From contig JAHHTK010000002.1 in NCBI GenBank assembly GCA_020024695.1, forward strand, positions 1 to 64,000: 64,000 nucleotides of DNA. Direction: 5' to 3'. A program made the position numbers and the translations under genes. Positions 32,135 to 43,559 of this stretch are shown piece by piece (the stretch's first letter is position 1; every line of letters begins with the position of its first letter). The notes beneath the pieces are model-generated. The model made no database searches. It had not been told where the DNA came from and saw only the letters and a program-made list of their open reading frames with translations. Origin of the DNA: Ureaplasma sp. (lineage in GTDB: Bacteria > Bacillota_I > Bacilli_A > Mycoplasmatales > Mycoplasmoidaceae).

Positions 32135-33235
32135 ATGTTTATCAAAGGTTTGAATGACTTCTTTTAACAATTGATAAAAGTTTAAAACATCATCAATGGT
32201 TTCAATTGCTTGGTGTTGGTATTTATCAATAAAGTCTTGACTAATTTGATAGATTTGACCAAAGTTAATCTTTTGAGCCATAAACTGAGTATATAAATAA
32301 TCATCTAACACTACAAGAATGATGCCAAGAGCACGGTTATTATCTTTAATAACTTGGTTGGCTCACCGAATTGGCGGCCATTTTTTAGTACAGATATGGT
32401 CAAACTTAAAATTTAAATGGTGAAAGTCCATTGGATCAATAACTGGTACTTGGGGGTGGTTATTCCCATTTAAAACATACCCTGATGCAAAGTCCATATT
32501 TTTGCTAGAAGCCAAAAAAGACACAGTATTATCTGACCATGAAATTAAGGCATGGACTAATGATTGGGGGTGGTATAAAGCATGGATTTCAGCGTTTTCA
32601 AATAAATAATAGGCTTCAATCATTTCAAAGGCTTTGTTAAATAAAGTGGCTGAATCAAAAGTAATCTTTGGTCCCATCTTTCAGGTCGGATGACTTAATC
32701 CATTTGCTGGACAAATAATTTGGTCCCGTTTTATTTTAGTTAATTGATAATAAGGCCCACCAGAACAAGTTAAATAAATCTTTTGAATAACTTTTTCAGA
32801 TTGATTTTGCATTAACATCTCAATACTAGTATGTTCACTATCAATAATAGATAAAAATAACTGGTGCTTAAGATATTCTTGCTTCAACCATCACCCTGCC
32901 ATAACCATACTTTCTTTATTCGCCAGTGCTAAATGAATCTTGTGTTTAGCAGCCAATAAAGAAACTTGAAACCCTTCCATGCCAGCCAAAGCGTTAACAA
33001 TCAAATCAGGTTGGGTTTCTAAAATCATTTGTTCATAATCGTGATTGTTTTGTACACAATAACATTGAGCAGTTGGAAATTGGGTTTGAATTTGGTCAGC
33101 TAAACTATGGTTATGATAATAACTAAACCCAACTAGTTGGGCGTTCTGAGGCATGGTTCTTAAACAACTTTGACCAATCACTCCCGTGGCCCCAAAAATA
33201 AAGATTTTAGAAAAGGTTGGCATTGATAGAAACAT
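32123..33235 (-). CDS. dxr: 1-deoxy-D-xylulose 5-phosphate reductoisomerase
   Basis: A 370-residue enzyme making MEP from DXP with NADPH, the first committed step of the MEP isoprenoid pathway. [15 protein letters not shown] is the NADPH fold (usually GSTGSIG), [13 protein letters not shown] the strand-helix signature, IDSEHTSI the metal-binding Asp/Glu region, and [21 protein letters not shown] with SLVHALI the catalytic loop and dimer segment. All key residues are present despite a slightly short length. Its start lies inside the end of cdsA (29-base overlap), as part of a tsf-pyrH-frr-uppS-cdsA-dxr chain common in Firmicutes. Confidence 0.95.
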
Positions 33236-34355
33236 GTCCTGTAAATAAAGCTAATAGTAAAGAAACAATAAAGAAGGTTGATAAAACAAACGAGTGTGAA
33301 TCAATCCGATCAATAATGCCCCCATGGCCAGGAATTAAAGTTCCATAGTCTTTAATGTGATATTTACGTTTAAATCATGAGAAAGATAAATCACCCAAGA
33401 CCCCAATAATTCCTAACAAAATAATGATGGCTGTTATGATTAATCACCATCCATACATGTCACCTAATTGGTTATTGGAAATTTCATCTAAAATGGTAGA
33501 AGTGCGTTCTGGGGTTACTTGTCAACCAAAAATATTAAATAAAATATTGGTTGGATTCAACACATATTTAAACCCTAAAATCATTAATAACATTAACCCT
33601 GTGGTTAATAATAAACCACTAAAGAAACCTTCTCAAGTTTTTTTAGGACTAATTTTCGGAGCCATTTTGTGCTTGCCAAACAACACACCCCCAAAATAAG
33701 CAAACGAGTCATTCCCAAACACAATTAATAATAAGAATAATAAGGTGATTCAACCCCAGTTAAACACAAAGAATAATAAAGCTAAATAAAAACCACTAAT
33801 AATCCCTGCTAATAAATTTAAAATCACTCAGTTCTTAAAAGTTAAGTGGTGATAAACAATTAATAAAATGGTGTTAATCAAGACAGTGAAAACAATTCCA
33901 CACGCTAACACAATACAATAAATGGTAGTAGCATTTAACCCAGCAATCCCTGTGTTACTTACTCCTGATCCTTGGTTAATCGGGACAATTTGGTATAACG
34001 ATAAAAAGTTCGTTAACGCAGGTCCATACACTAAAAACACCATGCTTAAAATAACTAAACTAATCGCAATCTTTTTATAAGCAAAAAAGATGTTGGTAAT
34101 CTCTTTCGCACAAATAATTACCAATGGTAGTAATCAAACTAACATTAAACTACAAGTGGCAATTCTGACCTGTTCACTGACAAATGACATTCATAATGTC
34201 CCGTCACTATTAAAATAGGATTTATCACTAAAAATAGCGAGCAAAAACAACACAATTAAATAGAAAGCAATTCCAAATGACGACACAATCCGTTGTCGCA
34301 TGGACAGCTTAGTTTGCACACTTAATTCGTTGTGTTGAAGCTTTAAGTTAGCCAT
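33207..34355 (-). CDS. cdsA: Phosphatidate cytidylyltransferase
   Basis: A 382-residue polytopic membrane protein that makes CDP-diacylglycerol. About eight to nine hydrophobic segments are seen. The C-terminal signature is [15 protein letters not shown] followed by [44 protein letters not shown] precedes it in two adjoining motifs. It feeds pgsA. The start overlaps uppS by 8 bases. Confidence 0.94.
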
Positions 34356-35034
34356 GAATAACCCTTCCAAATGTTCTTGTTGTACGGTGAAATTTTTTCA
34401 TGGCTTGATCTCAATCTTTTTTCTTGAATTGAGGTCAATAGACATCACAAAAATGAATTTCACTATATGCTAAATTATAAAGCATAAAGTTAGAAATTCT
34501 TTGTTTTCCACCAGTCCTGATTAATAAATCAATCGGACCTAAATCTCCCGTTAATAAATATTGGTGGATGTTCTCTTTGGTGACAATCGCTTGGTTTAAA
34601 ACGGCTTTATTTATTGCGGCAAGGATTTCATCTTGACCACCATAATTGAACATAATAGCGAGGGTTAAACGGGTATTTTGAGCCGTTTGGGCTTCTAGGC
34701 TATGAATTTGGTTTAACAATTCAGGTTCAAAACGGGATTCAAACCCCTTTCAAACAAATTTAATTTGGTTTTCTTGTAAAAACTGTAAGGTCTTGTGACT
34801 TGATAAGTATTTTTGAAATAACTCAAGAAGATAATTCACTTCTTGAAGTGGACGGTCTCAATTTTCGGTACTAAAAGCAAAAAGCGAAAGAGTTGACACT
34901 CCATCGCTTAAAGCATAATTAATGACGTTTTTAATTTTCTTAGCTCCTTGGTAATGTCCAAAGGAGCGAACTTTCGCAAGCGATTGAGCGTACCGACCGT
35001 TGCCATCCATAATAATTGCAACGTGGTTGAGCAT
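34348..35034 (-). CDS. uppS: Undecaprenyl (polyprenyl) diphosphate synthase
   Basis: A 228-residue cis-prenyltransferase that condenses IPP onto farnesyl diphosphate. VAIIMDGNGRYA at the start holds the catalytic Asp and phosphate loop. Then LSLFAFSTENWDRP, and near the end LLIRTGGKQRISNFMLYNLAYSE. Chain length of the product cannot be read. With no cell wall in mollicutes, its lipid may serve glycolipid or tRNA-related use. It sits between frr and cdsA with 1- and 8-base overlaps. Confidence 0.94.
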
Positions 35035-35588
35035 TAAATGGTCATGATTTCTTTTGATTTGTTTTCAAATACTTGTTCAAGTTTATTGTTTAATACTTTG
35101 GTTTCAGCATCAAGTTGTTTGGTAAATGATTTTTTATCATCATCAGTCACAGTTTCATCTTTTTTAAAAAGATCTTGGGTAGCTTGACGAGCTTTCCGAA
35201 TTAATTGTTTACCTTGTTCTAAAATTTCTTTGGCTTTTTTAACAAGGGTTTTACGCATATCTTCAGTTGGAGCACTGAAGGTAATTTTAATGACATCAGC
35301 ATCCACTTGGAAGTTTAAGTTTAATTTGGCAGCATTTAACCCACTCGCAATTTCTTTTAATAAAGAACGGTCATATGGTTTAATGACAATGGTTCTTGGA
35401 TCTGGGGTTGAAACGTTAGCAATGTTGGTTAATTTAGTTGGTTCTCCATAAGCTTCAACCATCACACCGTTTAAAATTTGTGGGTTAGCACGACCAGCAC
35501 TAATCTTAGCATATTCATTGCTTAAATAAATAAATGCGTGTTCACTTTCGTTATTAAAAAAGGTTTGGTAATCTTTTCAATTAAACAT
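35034..35588 (-). CDS. frr: Ribosome recycling factor
   Basis: A 184-residue RRF that splits post-termination ribosomes with EF-G. YAKISAGRANPQIL and the hinge region VEAYGEPTKLTNIANVSTPDPRTIVI are typical. The C-terminal long helix with RKARQATQDLFKK and KKSFTKQLDAETK follows. Its stop overlaps the uppS start by one base. Confidence 0.96.
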
Positions 35589-35605
35589 AAATTTTTCTTT
35601 CTTGA

Positions 35606-36325
35606 TTAATTAATTAAGGTTGATTTAATTTCACCATTTAAGGCTTTGACAATACTATTTGGTTCGTTAATATTGAACACTAATAATGCGATGTCATTAC
35701 TTTTACATAAAGTTAAAGCACTTGTATCCATGACTTTTAATTCTTTTTCAATGACTTCACTATAAGTTAAGTGGTCAAAACGAATTGCATCTGGATGTTG
35801 GTTAGGATCTTTATTATAAACTCCATCAGTACCATTTTTACCCATTAAGATAATGTCGGCTTGAATATTACATGCTTGCATCGCTGCCCCTGTATCTGTG
35901 GTAAAGTAAGGGAAACCTGTTCCCCCAGCAAATAAACATACTTGTTTTTGATCTAATTGAGCTAATACATTTCTTAAAATGTAAGGGTCACAAATTTGGT
36001 TAACAGTAATGGTTGAAAATAATTTTACTGGCACGTTAATATTGTCTAATAAGTTTTTAAAAGCAATTCCGTTAATGACAGTTGCCAACATCCCCATGTA
36101 GTCAGCGTCAGCACGGTCCATTTTCATATTTTTAGAGAAGTTACCTCTTCAAATATTTCCACCCCCGATAACAACACCAATTTCATAATCTTTGGCTAAA
36201 AGAGCAATTTGATCAGCATAACTAGCTAAGGTTTCAAAATCAAAGGTATCCTTTTCACCCCCGAAACTAGCCCCGCTTAATTTGATTAAAATCCGTTTGT
36301 ATTTTTTGTTTGTATTTAATGACAT
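35606..36325 (-). CDS. pyrH: Uridylate kinase
   Basis: A 239-residue amino-acid-kinase-fold UMP kinase. RILIKLSGASFGG, VVIGGGNIWRG (one TGA Trp) and DRADADYMGMLATVINGI are the signature. FAGGTGFPYFTTDTGAA follows. The start at MSLNTNK is chosen over an ATG four codons upstream because the family normally begins just before the first strand. frr follows after 17 bases. Confidence 0.95.
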
Positions 36326-36342
36326 AGTTACCCACATTCTAT

Positions 36343-36378
36343 TAAAAAGAAACGAAAAAGTTCTTTTCTCGTTTCTTT
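36343..36378 (-). terminator. Terminator between tsf and pyrH
   Basis: AAAGAAACGA / TCGTTTCTTT stem with a T-rich tail on the minus strand. It may attenuate read-through from tsf. Confidence 0.7.
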
Positions 36379-36396
36379 AAAATTGAAATATTCTTA

Positions 36397-37269
36397 TTAT
36401 TTCATTTGAGCTGCAACTTCAGCTGCAAAGTCTGATTCTTTCTTTTCGATACCTTCACCTAATTCAAAACGGGTGAAAGCAACACATTTACAGTTTTTTG
36501 AAGCTAAGAAAGCACCCACAGTTTGGTCTGGGTTAATTAAATATTTTTGGTTTTCTAAACAAATTTCTTCAAGTTCTTTGTTTAAACGGCCAGCAACAAT
36601 TTTTTCTGCAAATTCAGCTGGTTTACCTTCTTTAATTGTTTGTTCAACTAAAAGTTTCTTTTCTTCAGCTAATCAATTTTGGTCAACGCTGTCACGGTTA
36701 ATGTATTTTGGATTGTTAACACAGATGTGCATACATACTTGTTTTGCTTCAGTTTCGTCTAATGAACCATCAAATAATGCAATAACAGCATATTTTTTGT
36801 TCATGTGAGTGTAAGCCCCAACACTTTGGCTCGCACTAGCACTATAAACAACCCCACGACGATATGCAATTTTTTCACCGATAGTTGCTGTTAAATCAAC
36901 ACCAACTTCTTTAATGTTTTTGCCATTAACTAAAACTTGGTCAATTTCTTCGCTAGTTTTAGCTTGAGCCATGACTTCTTTTAACATGTCGTTTGCTAAA
37001 GCAACGAATTGGTCGTTTGTTGCGACGAAGTCTGTTTGACAGTTAACTTCAACGATTGCTGCTTTTTTACCTTCAGCTTTTGCTAATACAACCCCTTCAG
37101 CTGCAATTGCACTTTGTTTTTTTGCTGCCTTAATGGTTCCGTTTTCACGTAATCATTTAATTGCAGCTTCAATATCATCATTACTTGCATTTAAAGCATT
37201 AATGCAGTCTTTCATTCCTGCATTAGTACGTGCACGTAATTCCTTAACTAATTCTGCTTTAGTTGCCAT
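36397..37269 (-). CDS. tsf: Elongation factor Ts
   Basis: A 290-residue nucleotide exchange factor for EF-Tu. [20 protein letters not shown] is the N-terminal UBA-like domain in two adjoining motifs. [15 protein letters not shown] is the EF-Tu-binding signature. The rest is the dimerisation core. Its usual partner rpsB should lie upstream but is not next to it here; CoaX-like and tRNA-Leu genes are. Confidence 0.97.
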
Positions 37270-37353
37270 AAGATCAACCTCTCAATAATATGTTTTTTAT
37301 TTAAATATGTTTTAATAACATTTAGTGTATTATATCTTAAATACAACAATAAA

Positions 37354-38058
37354 TTATGATAATCGGTTTGATTTTTTTGACATTTTGACAAATAAATCTA
37401 ACCCTAATAGGCCTAACTGACTAATTACTAATAAATCGAAAGTATCAAACAAATTCTGATAAGAATAACAATAACTCCCTGCCACAATTAATTGGTAGTG
37501 GTGGGTTTGACAATAAGCCCATAATCCTTGTAAAAATAAATAATTTCCATAACCAAAAACATTATCATTTTGATTACCATGAACACTAAAATAAGGCTGG
37601 TTAGAACAAGGATTAAACATTGCTTGGTGCATGGCATTTAGGCCTGGTAAAATGCCGACTGCTTTTAATTGTTGATTTTGAATTGTTAAACAGGTGGTTC
37701 AAGTCCCATAACCAATCACCAAGACATTATTGAATGACATTTTTTGTTGCACATAATAAGTCATGAGAGCTAAATCAATCCCTAATTGGTCAATCACTAA
37801 TTGATGATCATAATTCAAATAAGGTATTACATCTTGGGTTTGGACTTGGTGTAAACGAATTTGGTGCTGGTGGGCTCATGAAATTCATCAGTCTAACTCA
37901 CCAAAATAGGTTTGAAAATAATAAATCTCTTGATAATCTTGTTGGGCAAGGGTTATCAAAAATTCTTCTTGTTGCTCATAAGAAAAGAGCTTGATTTCAT
38001 CCCGAAGTTTACACTTAATATAACTATTCCCAAAATCAATCAATCCAGAATGTTGCAT
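37354..38058 (-). CDS. CoaX-like (type III pantothenate kinase family), divergent
   Basis: A 234-residue protein of the ASKHA fold. Seen: GLIDFGNSYIKCKL (phosphate-1 loop, usually DIGNT), LGIDLALM (CoaX has G-x-D-R), IGYGTWTTCLTIQ (CoaX has D-x-GTA-T), and GILPGLNAMHQA. Two residues expected in active enzymes, the Arg after G-x-D and the Asp of D-x-G-T, are replaced. It may be an inactive paralogue or have drifted substrate. Type III enzymes start CoA synthesis from pantothenate. It lies between tsf and tRNA-Leu. Confidence 0.6.
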
Positions 38059-38082
38059 ATGAAACTTTCTTTAAATATAAGA

Positions 38083-38158
38083 TGGTGCACATGAGGAGAT
38101 TCGAACTCCCAAAACCAAGTGTCTGAAACTTGGACGTCTACCGTTCCATCACATGTGC
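38083..38158 (-). tRNA. tRNA-Leu (CAG) with short variable loop
   Basis: Acceptor GCACATG / CATGTGC, discriminator A, encoded CCA. The D arm TGGAACGGTAGAC is Leu-like. Anticodon stem CAAGT / ACTTG with loop TTCAGAC gives CAG. The T arm is GGGAG-TTCGAAT-CTCCT. Only five bases lie between the anticodon and T stems, whereas bacterial tRNA-Leu normally has a long variable arm (as the tRNA-Leu at 62561 does). Confidence 0.8.
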
Positions 38159-38165
38159 GTGCTTC

Positions 38166-40475
38166 TTAATATTTAATTTTATTATCATTTATAAAATTAG
38201 CGGGGATTTCATAACTTTTTTTCAACTTATCAGCCACAATTAAAACCATAATTTGGTTAATAATGCTTGGATTGTTTTCAAAAACAATCCATTCATTGGA
38301 CCGAATATTAAATAAGTGATAAGTTTGACAAACATGAAAATGATAGGGTTGTCCTTCATTTAAAGTCTTATCATATTTATCATTGTGTAAATATTCTTGA
38401 TAAAGATTTAACAAAAATAAATAAAACACCACTTGCAATTCATGTTCTATGGTTAAACTATCCACAAACTTAAATTCAAAAAAGATGTCACTAGCAACGA
38501 GATCAAAAATTCCTGCTAGATCATATTTTTTGATTTTCAAGTTGGTTTGGAATTGAGCTTGAAACCAATCTAAAAAGGTTTTAGAAAACTCATTAACAAA
38601 CCCACCTGTTGTTTTAGTTAATTTTAAACCAATTTCTAATTGAGCTTTTTGATAATCTATTGGTTCTTGAGCGTAATTATCAACTGCTTTTTGAATGGTT
38701 TGAACGGTTCTTTGTTTCACTAACTCTCAATCCTGAAAATTGTCTAACCAATTGAATTCTTTAATTTGGTGAATCGGATTTAAGATGGTATTAGCTAAAC
38801 TATAAATACTGGTAGCTAATAATAAATCTTGTTGTAAGGTAGTATATTTTTCTAAGGCTTCTTTTTGATTTATTAAATACTTAAAATCATCACCATAATT
38901 TGAATGGCCTAGACGGTCTCATAAATGGTCTCAGGTCTTTTTTAAGGTCTTATTAGTAAGGACTTCTCCCTTAGTTTGATATCCTAATAATTTATCAACT
39001 GATAAACTGGTAAACAAGATAGAATTAATGGCACTAATATCTTGAATTAATTGGTTTTGTTTTTTAGTATATGTCGGGAGATCAATTAAACTTAACTTTT
39101 GTTTTTGACGATTCTTAATTTGAGTTAATAATTGGTTAATTTTGATTTCAAGGTTCGATGATAAAAACTTACCAATTCTAGAACCTTGTAAATTTAGGTT
39201 TTCAATGGCTTCATCATCAATCTTTTTAAACTCTTGTTTTAAATCTTTTTGGAGATTAAGTCGGGACCATTCAGGCATCTGAATAAGCTTATCATGCATT
39301 AATTGTTGATAATCAATAAATTGATAACTAGTTCGGAAATGGCTATGATGGCTAGCATTTACAATAACTATTTCTTGTAAGGCTCTTGTTAACCCCACAT
39401 AGGTTTGGTTCAGAATTTGTTTTGCAATAATCTGTTGGTCATATTGGTTATTAAAAATATAACCAAATGATAAATAGATAACAAGTTTTCGTTCCCTGCC
39501 TTTAGCAGTTCAAGGTGTTGCAAAAACTAGTTTATGTTTAATGACTTTATTATCAAAACTTTTTTGATCATCATCAGGAAAAAAGACGGGAATATTTCTT
39601 TTCACCAACATGTTTTCTAGCATTTGACTAGGTGATTGACTTTCATTATCACTGTTCAAACTATCACTAATAATAAAAATATCTTCTGGTAAATATTCAT
39701 GATTGTCAATTTTATCTTGAATAAAATCAGCAATTTTAGTCAGTTCTTGTTTGTCATACAAATTAGTTAAATGTCAATAATTTACTAAAACATCATTTTG
39801 TTTTTCACTAACAATCGTATCTGAATCTTGATCAAAGCAATAAGTGTTTAGAAAATGGGCAATATTTGCAGGTAACCGAAACGAAGTTGAAAGGCGTTTT
39901 TGATCAACTTTCTTATTGATGATTAATTGATCTAAATTGTTTAACCATCAATCATGACTATCTTTAAATTCATAAATGGTTTGCCGAAAATCACCTAGAG
40001 CTAATAATTTAGCTTGATGATGGGTTTGTAAAAGAATAGTTAAAAATTTCCAATACAAAGTATTACAATCCTGAAATTCATCAGCAACTAAAATATCAAA
40101 TTTTAATTTCATAATTTGAATTTCATTCAAAGGATTGTCTAACCATTGATTTAATAAATTATCATTATTAATTGCACTCTCTTTTTTAAAATGAGCATTT
40201 TTTAATTGGATATATGTTGCTAACCCATGATAGGTATAAACACTTAAATTAGTTAGTTTAAGTTTCTTAGCCTTTTCACTCATTTCATTTTTAAGAAAAC
40301 GGTTATATGTAATAACAAGAATTTGTTTTGAGGGATTTTGTTGTGCAAGTAAAAAAATGGTGGTGGATTTTCCTGATCCAGCAACTGCTTGAACTTTGAC
40401 AACATCATTTACTTTTAAACTATCAATAATATCTTGTTGTTCTTTAGAGGGAATAATTTCATTTTTCTTATTCAT
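38166..40475 (-). CDS. SF1 (UvrD-like) helicase with C-terminal PD-(D/E)XK nuclease-like domain
   Basis: A 769-residue protein. Helicase motifs: Q-motif PSKEQQDII, Walker A VQAVAGSGKSTT (about 29-40), Walker B ILVADEFQDC (about 127), motif III LALGDFRQTIYEF, motif IV-like RLSTSFRLP, motif V ATPWTAKGRERKLV, motif VI YVGLTRALQEIVI. Near the C-terminus AGIFDLVASDIFFEFK followed by QVVFYLFLLNLY fits the D...E-x-K...Q-x3-Y pattern of AddB/Cas4-like nucleases. A helicase-nuclease would process DNA ends in repair or attack foreign DNA. It lacks the domain layout of PcrA and AddA. It stands alone, bounded by a terminator upstream and a tRNA downstream. Confidence 0.85.
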
Positions 40476-40528
40476 ACTATATTATTTTAGACTATTTTTA
40501 AAAAACCTTAAAAAATCGTTCAATGACA

Positions 40529-40556
40529 CAAAAAAGTGTAGGTAGAACCTACACTT
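40529..40556 (-). terminator. Terminator after the antiporter gene
   Basis: AAGTGTAGGT / ACCTACACTT with a 3-base loop and TTTTG on the minus strand, 28 bases after the stop. Confidence 0.85.
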
Positions 40557-40583
40557 CGTATGTAAATATCTTTTTAGGAAAGA

Positions 40584-42461
40584 CTAATTGCTAGTGCATT
40601 GGCAGTCATCACCATCACAGCATGATGAACTTTGTTCAACTACTGCAACTGGTTCTTGATCTACTAATGGTTCACGGTTAACAACGTCTCAAGTTTCATT
40701 TTGAACTTCACTTGGTTGTTCAATTTCTTCGCTTGATACTAATACGTCTTCTGGGTTTGATGCAGCAATGATGTAAGCAATTTCGTTTGCTTTTGCTTCG
40801 TCAAATGCTTCAACTGAACCATATTTCTTTTTACCGATTGCGTCTTCAACGATGGTTGGAACAATCATTAAAGCTAAGAATAAGAAGAAGACAACAACTG
40901 TTAAGACACGTGAAACAATTTGTTCTGTTCATTCTGCACCTGAAGCAACGTTTGTTGTTGCCATTTGGTATAACATGAACATGTTAATGAATGGTGCTAA
41001 GAAAGTAAATGCTAATGCTAAACCAACAACGACGATTGCTGAGTAAGCCATTGGTAAGAAGTATGACTTTCTATCAGTTACAAGTCTGTTAGTTTTTCTA
41101 TTTCTGACCCCACCATAAATTGATAACATAATGAATGAGAATGCTAAAACAGCAGTTCATGTACCCATTAAGTCACAGAATGAGTATAATTGACCCATTC
41201 CTTGTCCGTAACCTGTACCATAACCAACTGTGTCAACGTAGCCTAAACCACCGATGATACAGAAGAGGATAACGATTGGCATTGAAATAACAATGTTATA
41301 AATAATACCAACTCATGGTTTGTTTGCGTTTAATTTTGATGCGTATTTTGCTGAGAAAGGTAATTCACCTTCACGGATTAAGTCTTCTGTGAAACGTGGT
41401 GCTCACATAGCGAAACCGTTAATAATACCTAAAACACCAATTGCGATTAAGATTTGGAATAAACCATAAACTCAGTTTACACCGTTTGTTGATGCGTGTT
41501 TTGCTAATCATCCTTCAAGACCAAATGGTGAACCACTTGCTGGGTTAGCAACTGACATTGAAACTGCGATTAATAAGTAAATTACAGTAACAAGAATTAA
41601 ACCAAATAAAATTGCTAATGGAGTTTTCTTTGGTTCTTTCATTTCGGTTTGAATACCTGCTGTTACATAGAAACCATCATATGCGAAGAAGATAGCACCG
41701 ACTGAAATAAATAAACCGATACCTGGTGACATTTGTGCAAAGTTGTTTGGATCGGTTGGGAAGTTTTCTGGTTCAAACCCTGCTGATGGAGCTAAAACAC
41801 CAGCAACATCGTTTTGACCATGACCCATACCAATAATAACGAAACCAATAATAGCTGCGAATACTAATGGAATGAATTTAACTGATGTAACGATTCAGTT
41901 TTGAATGTTACCTGCTCTTGAACTAATACCTGATACTACGATGAAGTATAAGCTCATTAAAATTGCGATTACCATTGCGACTGCTCAGTCTGCTGTTCCA
42001 CCAAAGGTACCAGCACCACCAAAACCTTGAACACCGTCTTGGAAAGACATGACAACGTATAATGGCATGAAGAAGTATGTTAATGGTAAATAAATATAGA
42101 ACATGAAGTTTTTACACATTTTGTAAACAAAACGTGAGTTAAAAGCTTTTGTTCAACCGATAAGTGATAAGTTATCGTTCCGAGCACTTGAAATTTCGAT
42201 AAGTGCTAAAGCCATAGCGATTACACCGAAGGCAGCAACTAATCAGGTAAAAATTGAGAAAATTTGACTACCAAATGAGTTTGCCATAACGGTACCTTGT
42301 TTGAAGAAGATACCAGCACCAACAGATGAACCAACTACAACCATCATTGCTGAGAAGAATCCAATTTTTTTACTTGTAGGAGCGTCAGCAATGCTAATTT
42401 GTTGTGAATCACTACCACCTTCAACTAATGTTGATGTTGTAGCTTGAGCTGTTTCTGTCAT
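40584..42461 (-). CDS. arcD: APC-family amino acid antiporter, probable arginine/ornithine exchanger
   Basis: A 625-residue membrane protein. After a hydrophilic N-terminus (about 30 residues), SAMMVVVGSSVGAGIFFKQG is the APC first-helix signature; some twelve or more hydrophobic segments follow. Last in the arginine deiminase cluster, it would import arginine and export ornithine. It is longer than typical ArcD (about 480-500), with a loop rich in Asn/Pro around residue 230 and a cytoplasmic tail of about 70 residues ending in SSSCCDGDDCQCTSN, which has four Cys. Substrate is inferred from neighbours. Confidence 0.82.
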
Positions 42462-42555
42462 AATAAAAATCTTATTGTGATAAAAAGCAAGGCTTAAAGC
42501 AAAACCACAAGAATTTGATCTTATGGAATGTTTATGCGAGAGATGGTCGCTCTAA

Positions 42556-43488
42556 TTAAAGAACAATTTTAGTACCTGTTTCACCTCTTAAAGCTTCTTC
42601 AACTTTAGTTAAATCAGCAATAATTGCGGTACGGCCAGGTTTTGCCTTAACGAAGCTCATACATGCTTGAACTTTTGGTAACATACTACCAGGTGCAAAT
42701 TGATTTTCACCGATGTATTTTTCTAATTCTTCACATCCAACTTCAATTAAAGCTTTTTGATCTGGTTTACCTCAGTTTACGTATACACGGTCAACTGCAG
42801 TTAATACGATAAATGTGTCAGCGTCGATTAAATCAGCCATTTTTGAACATGCGAAGTCTTTATCAATAACTCCATCAACACCTACGAATTCACCGTTTTC
42901 TTGGATTACTGGAATACCACCACCACCACAGGTAATGACAGTTACGCCTGCGTTAACAAGAGCTTTAACAGCTGCTGTATTAACAAATCCGATTGGTTTT
43001 GGACTTGGAACAACTTTACGGAATCCACGTCCTGCGTCTTCAACGATTGTTGAATTTGGGTTAGCTGCTTCAGCAGCTTCTTTAGTTTCATAGAATGGAC
43101 CTACTGGTTTTGTAGGGTTCTTGAAAGCTGGGTCGTTTTTGTCTACGATTGTGTCAGTTAAAGTATAGATAACTGATTTACCGTTTAACCCATGTTCGTT
43201 AAAGCTATTTCTAATAGCTGTTAACATGTGGTAACCGATGTAACCTTGACTCATACCACCACATTCTGCGAATGGGATTAATGGAGTTTTTGGGTTAATT
43301 TTGTGAGCATCGGCAAAAGCATTGAAAATCATCCCGACTTGTGGACCATTACCGTGTCCAACTACAACGGTGTGGCCTTCTTTAGTTAAACTTGCAACTT
43401 TTTCAGCTGGAGTTTTAACTAATTCTTTTTGTTCTTCAGGGTTATTTCCTAATGCGTTACCACCTAAAGCAATAACGATTTTTGACAT
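42556..43488 (-). CDS. arcC: Carbamate kinase
   Basis: A 310-residue amino-acid-kinase-fold enzyme that makes ATP from carbamoyl phosphate in the arginine deiminase pathway. IVIALGGNALGNNPEEQ opens the protein; VVGHGNGPQVGMI is the signature. VITCGGGGIPVI and DKDFACSKMAD follow. It lies 71 bases after arcB and 94 before the antiporter gene. Confidence 0.96.
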
Positions 43489-43559
43489 TATTAATCCTAA
43501 TTAAATAAATTGAGTTAAGTAACAATAAATAATTACTTTTGAGTTTTAAATGTTAGTTA

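Noticed and set aside
42815..43093. Plus-strand open frame opposite arcC
   Set aside because: A shadow of the conserved carbamate kinase gene.
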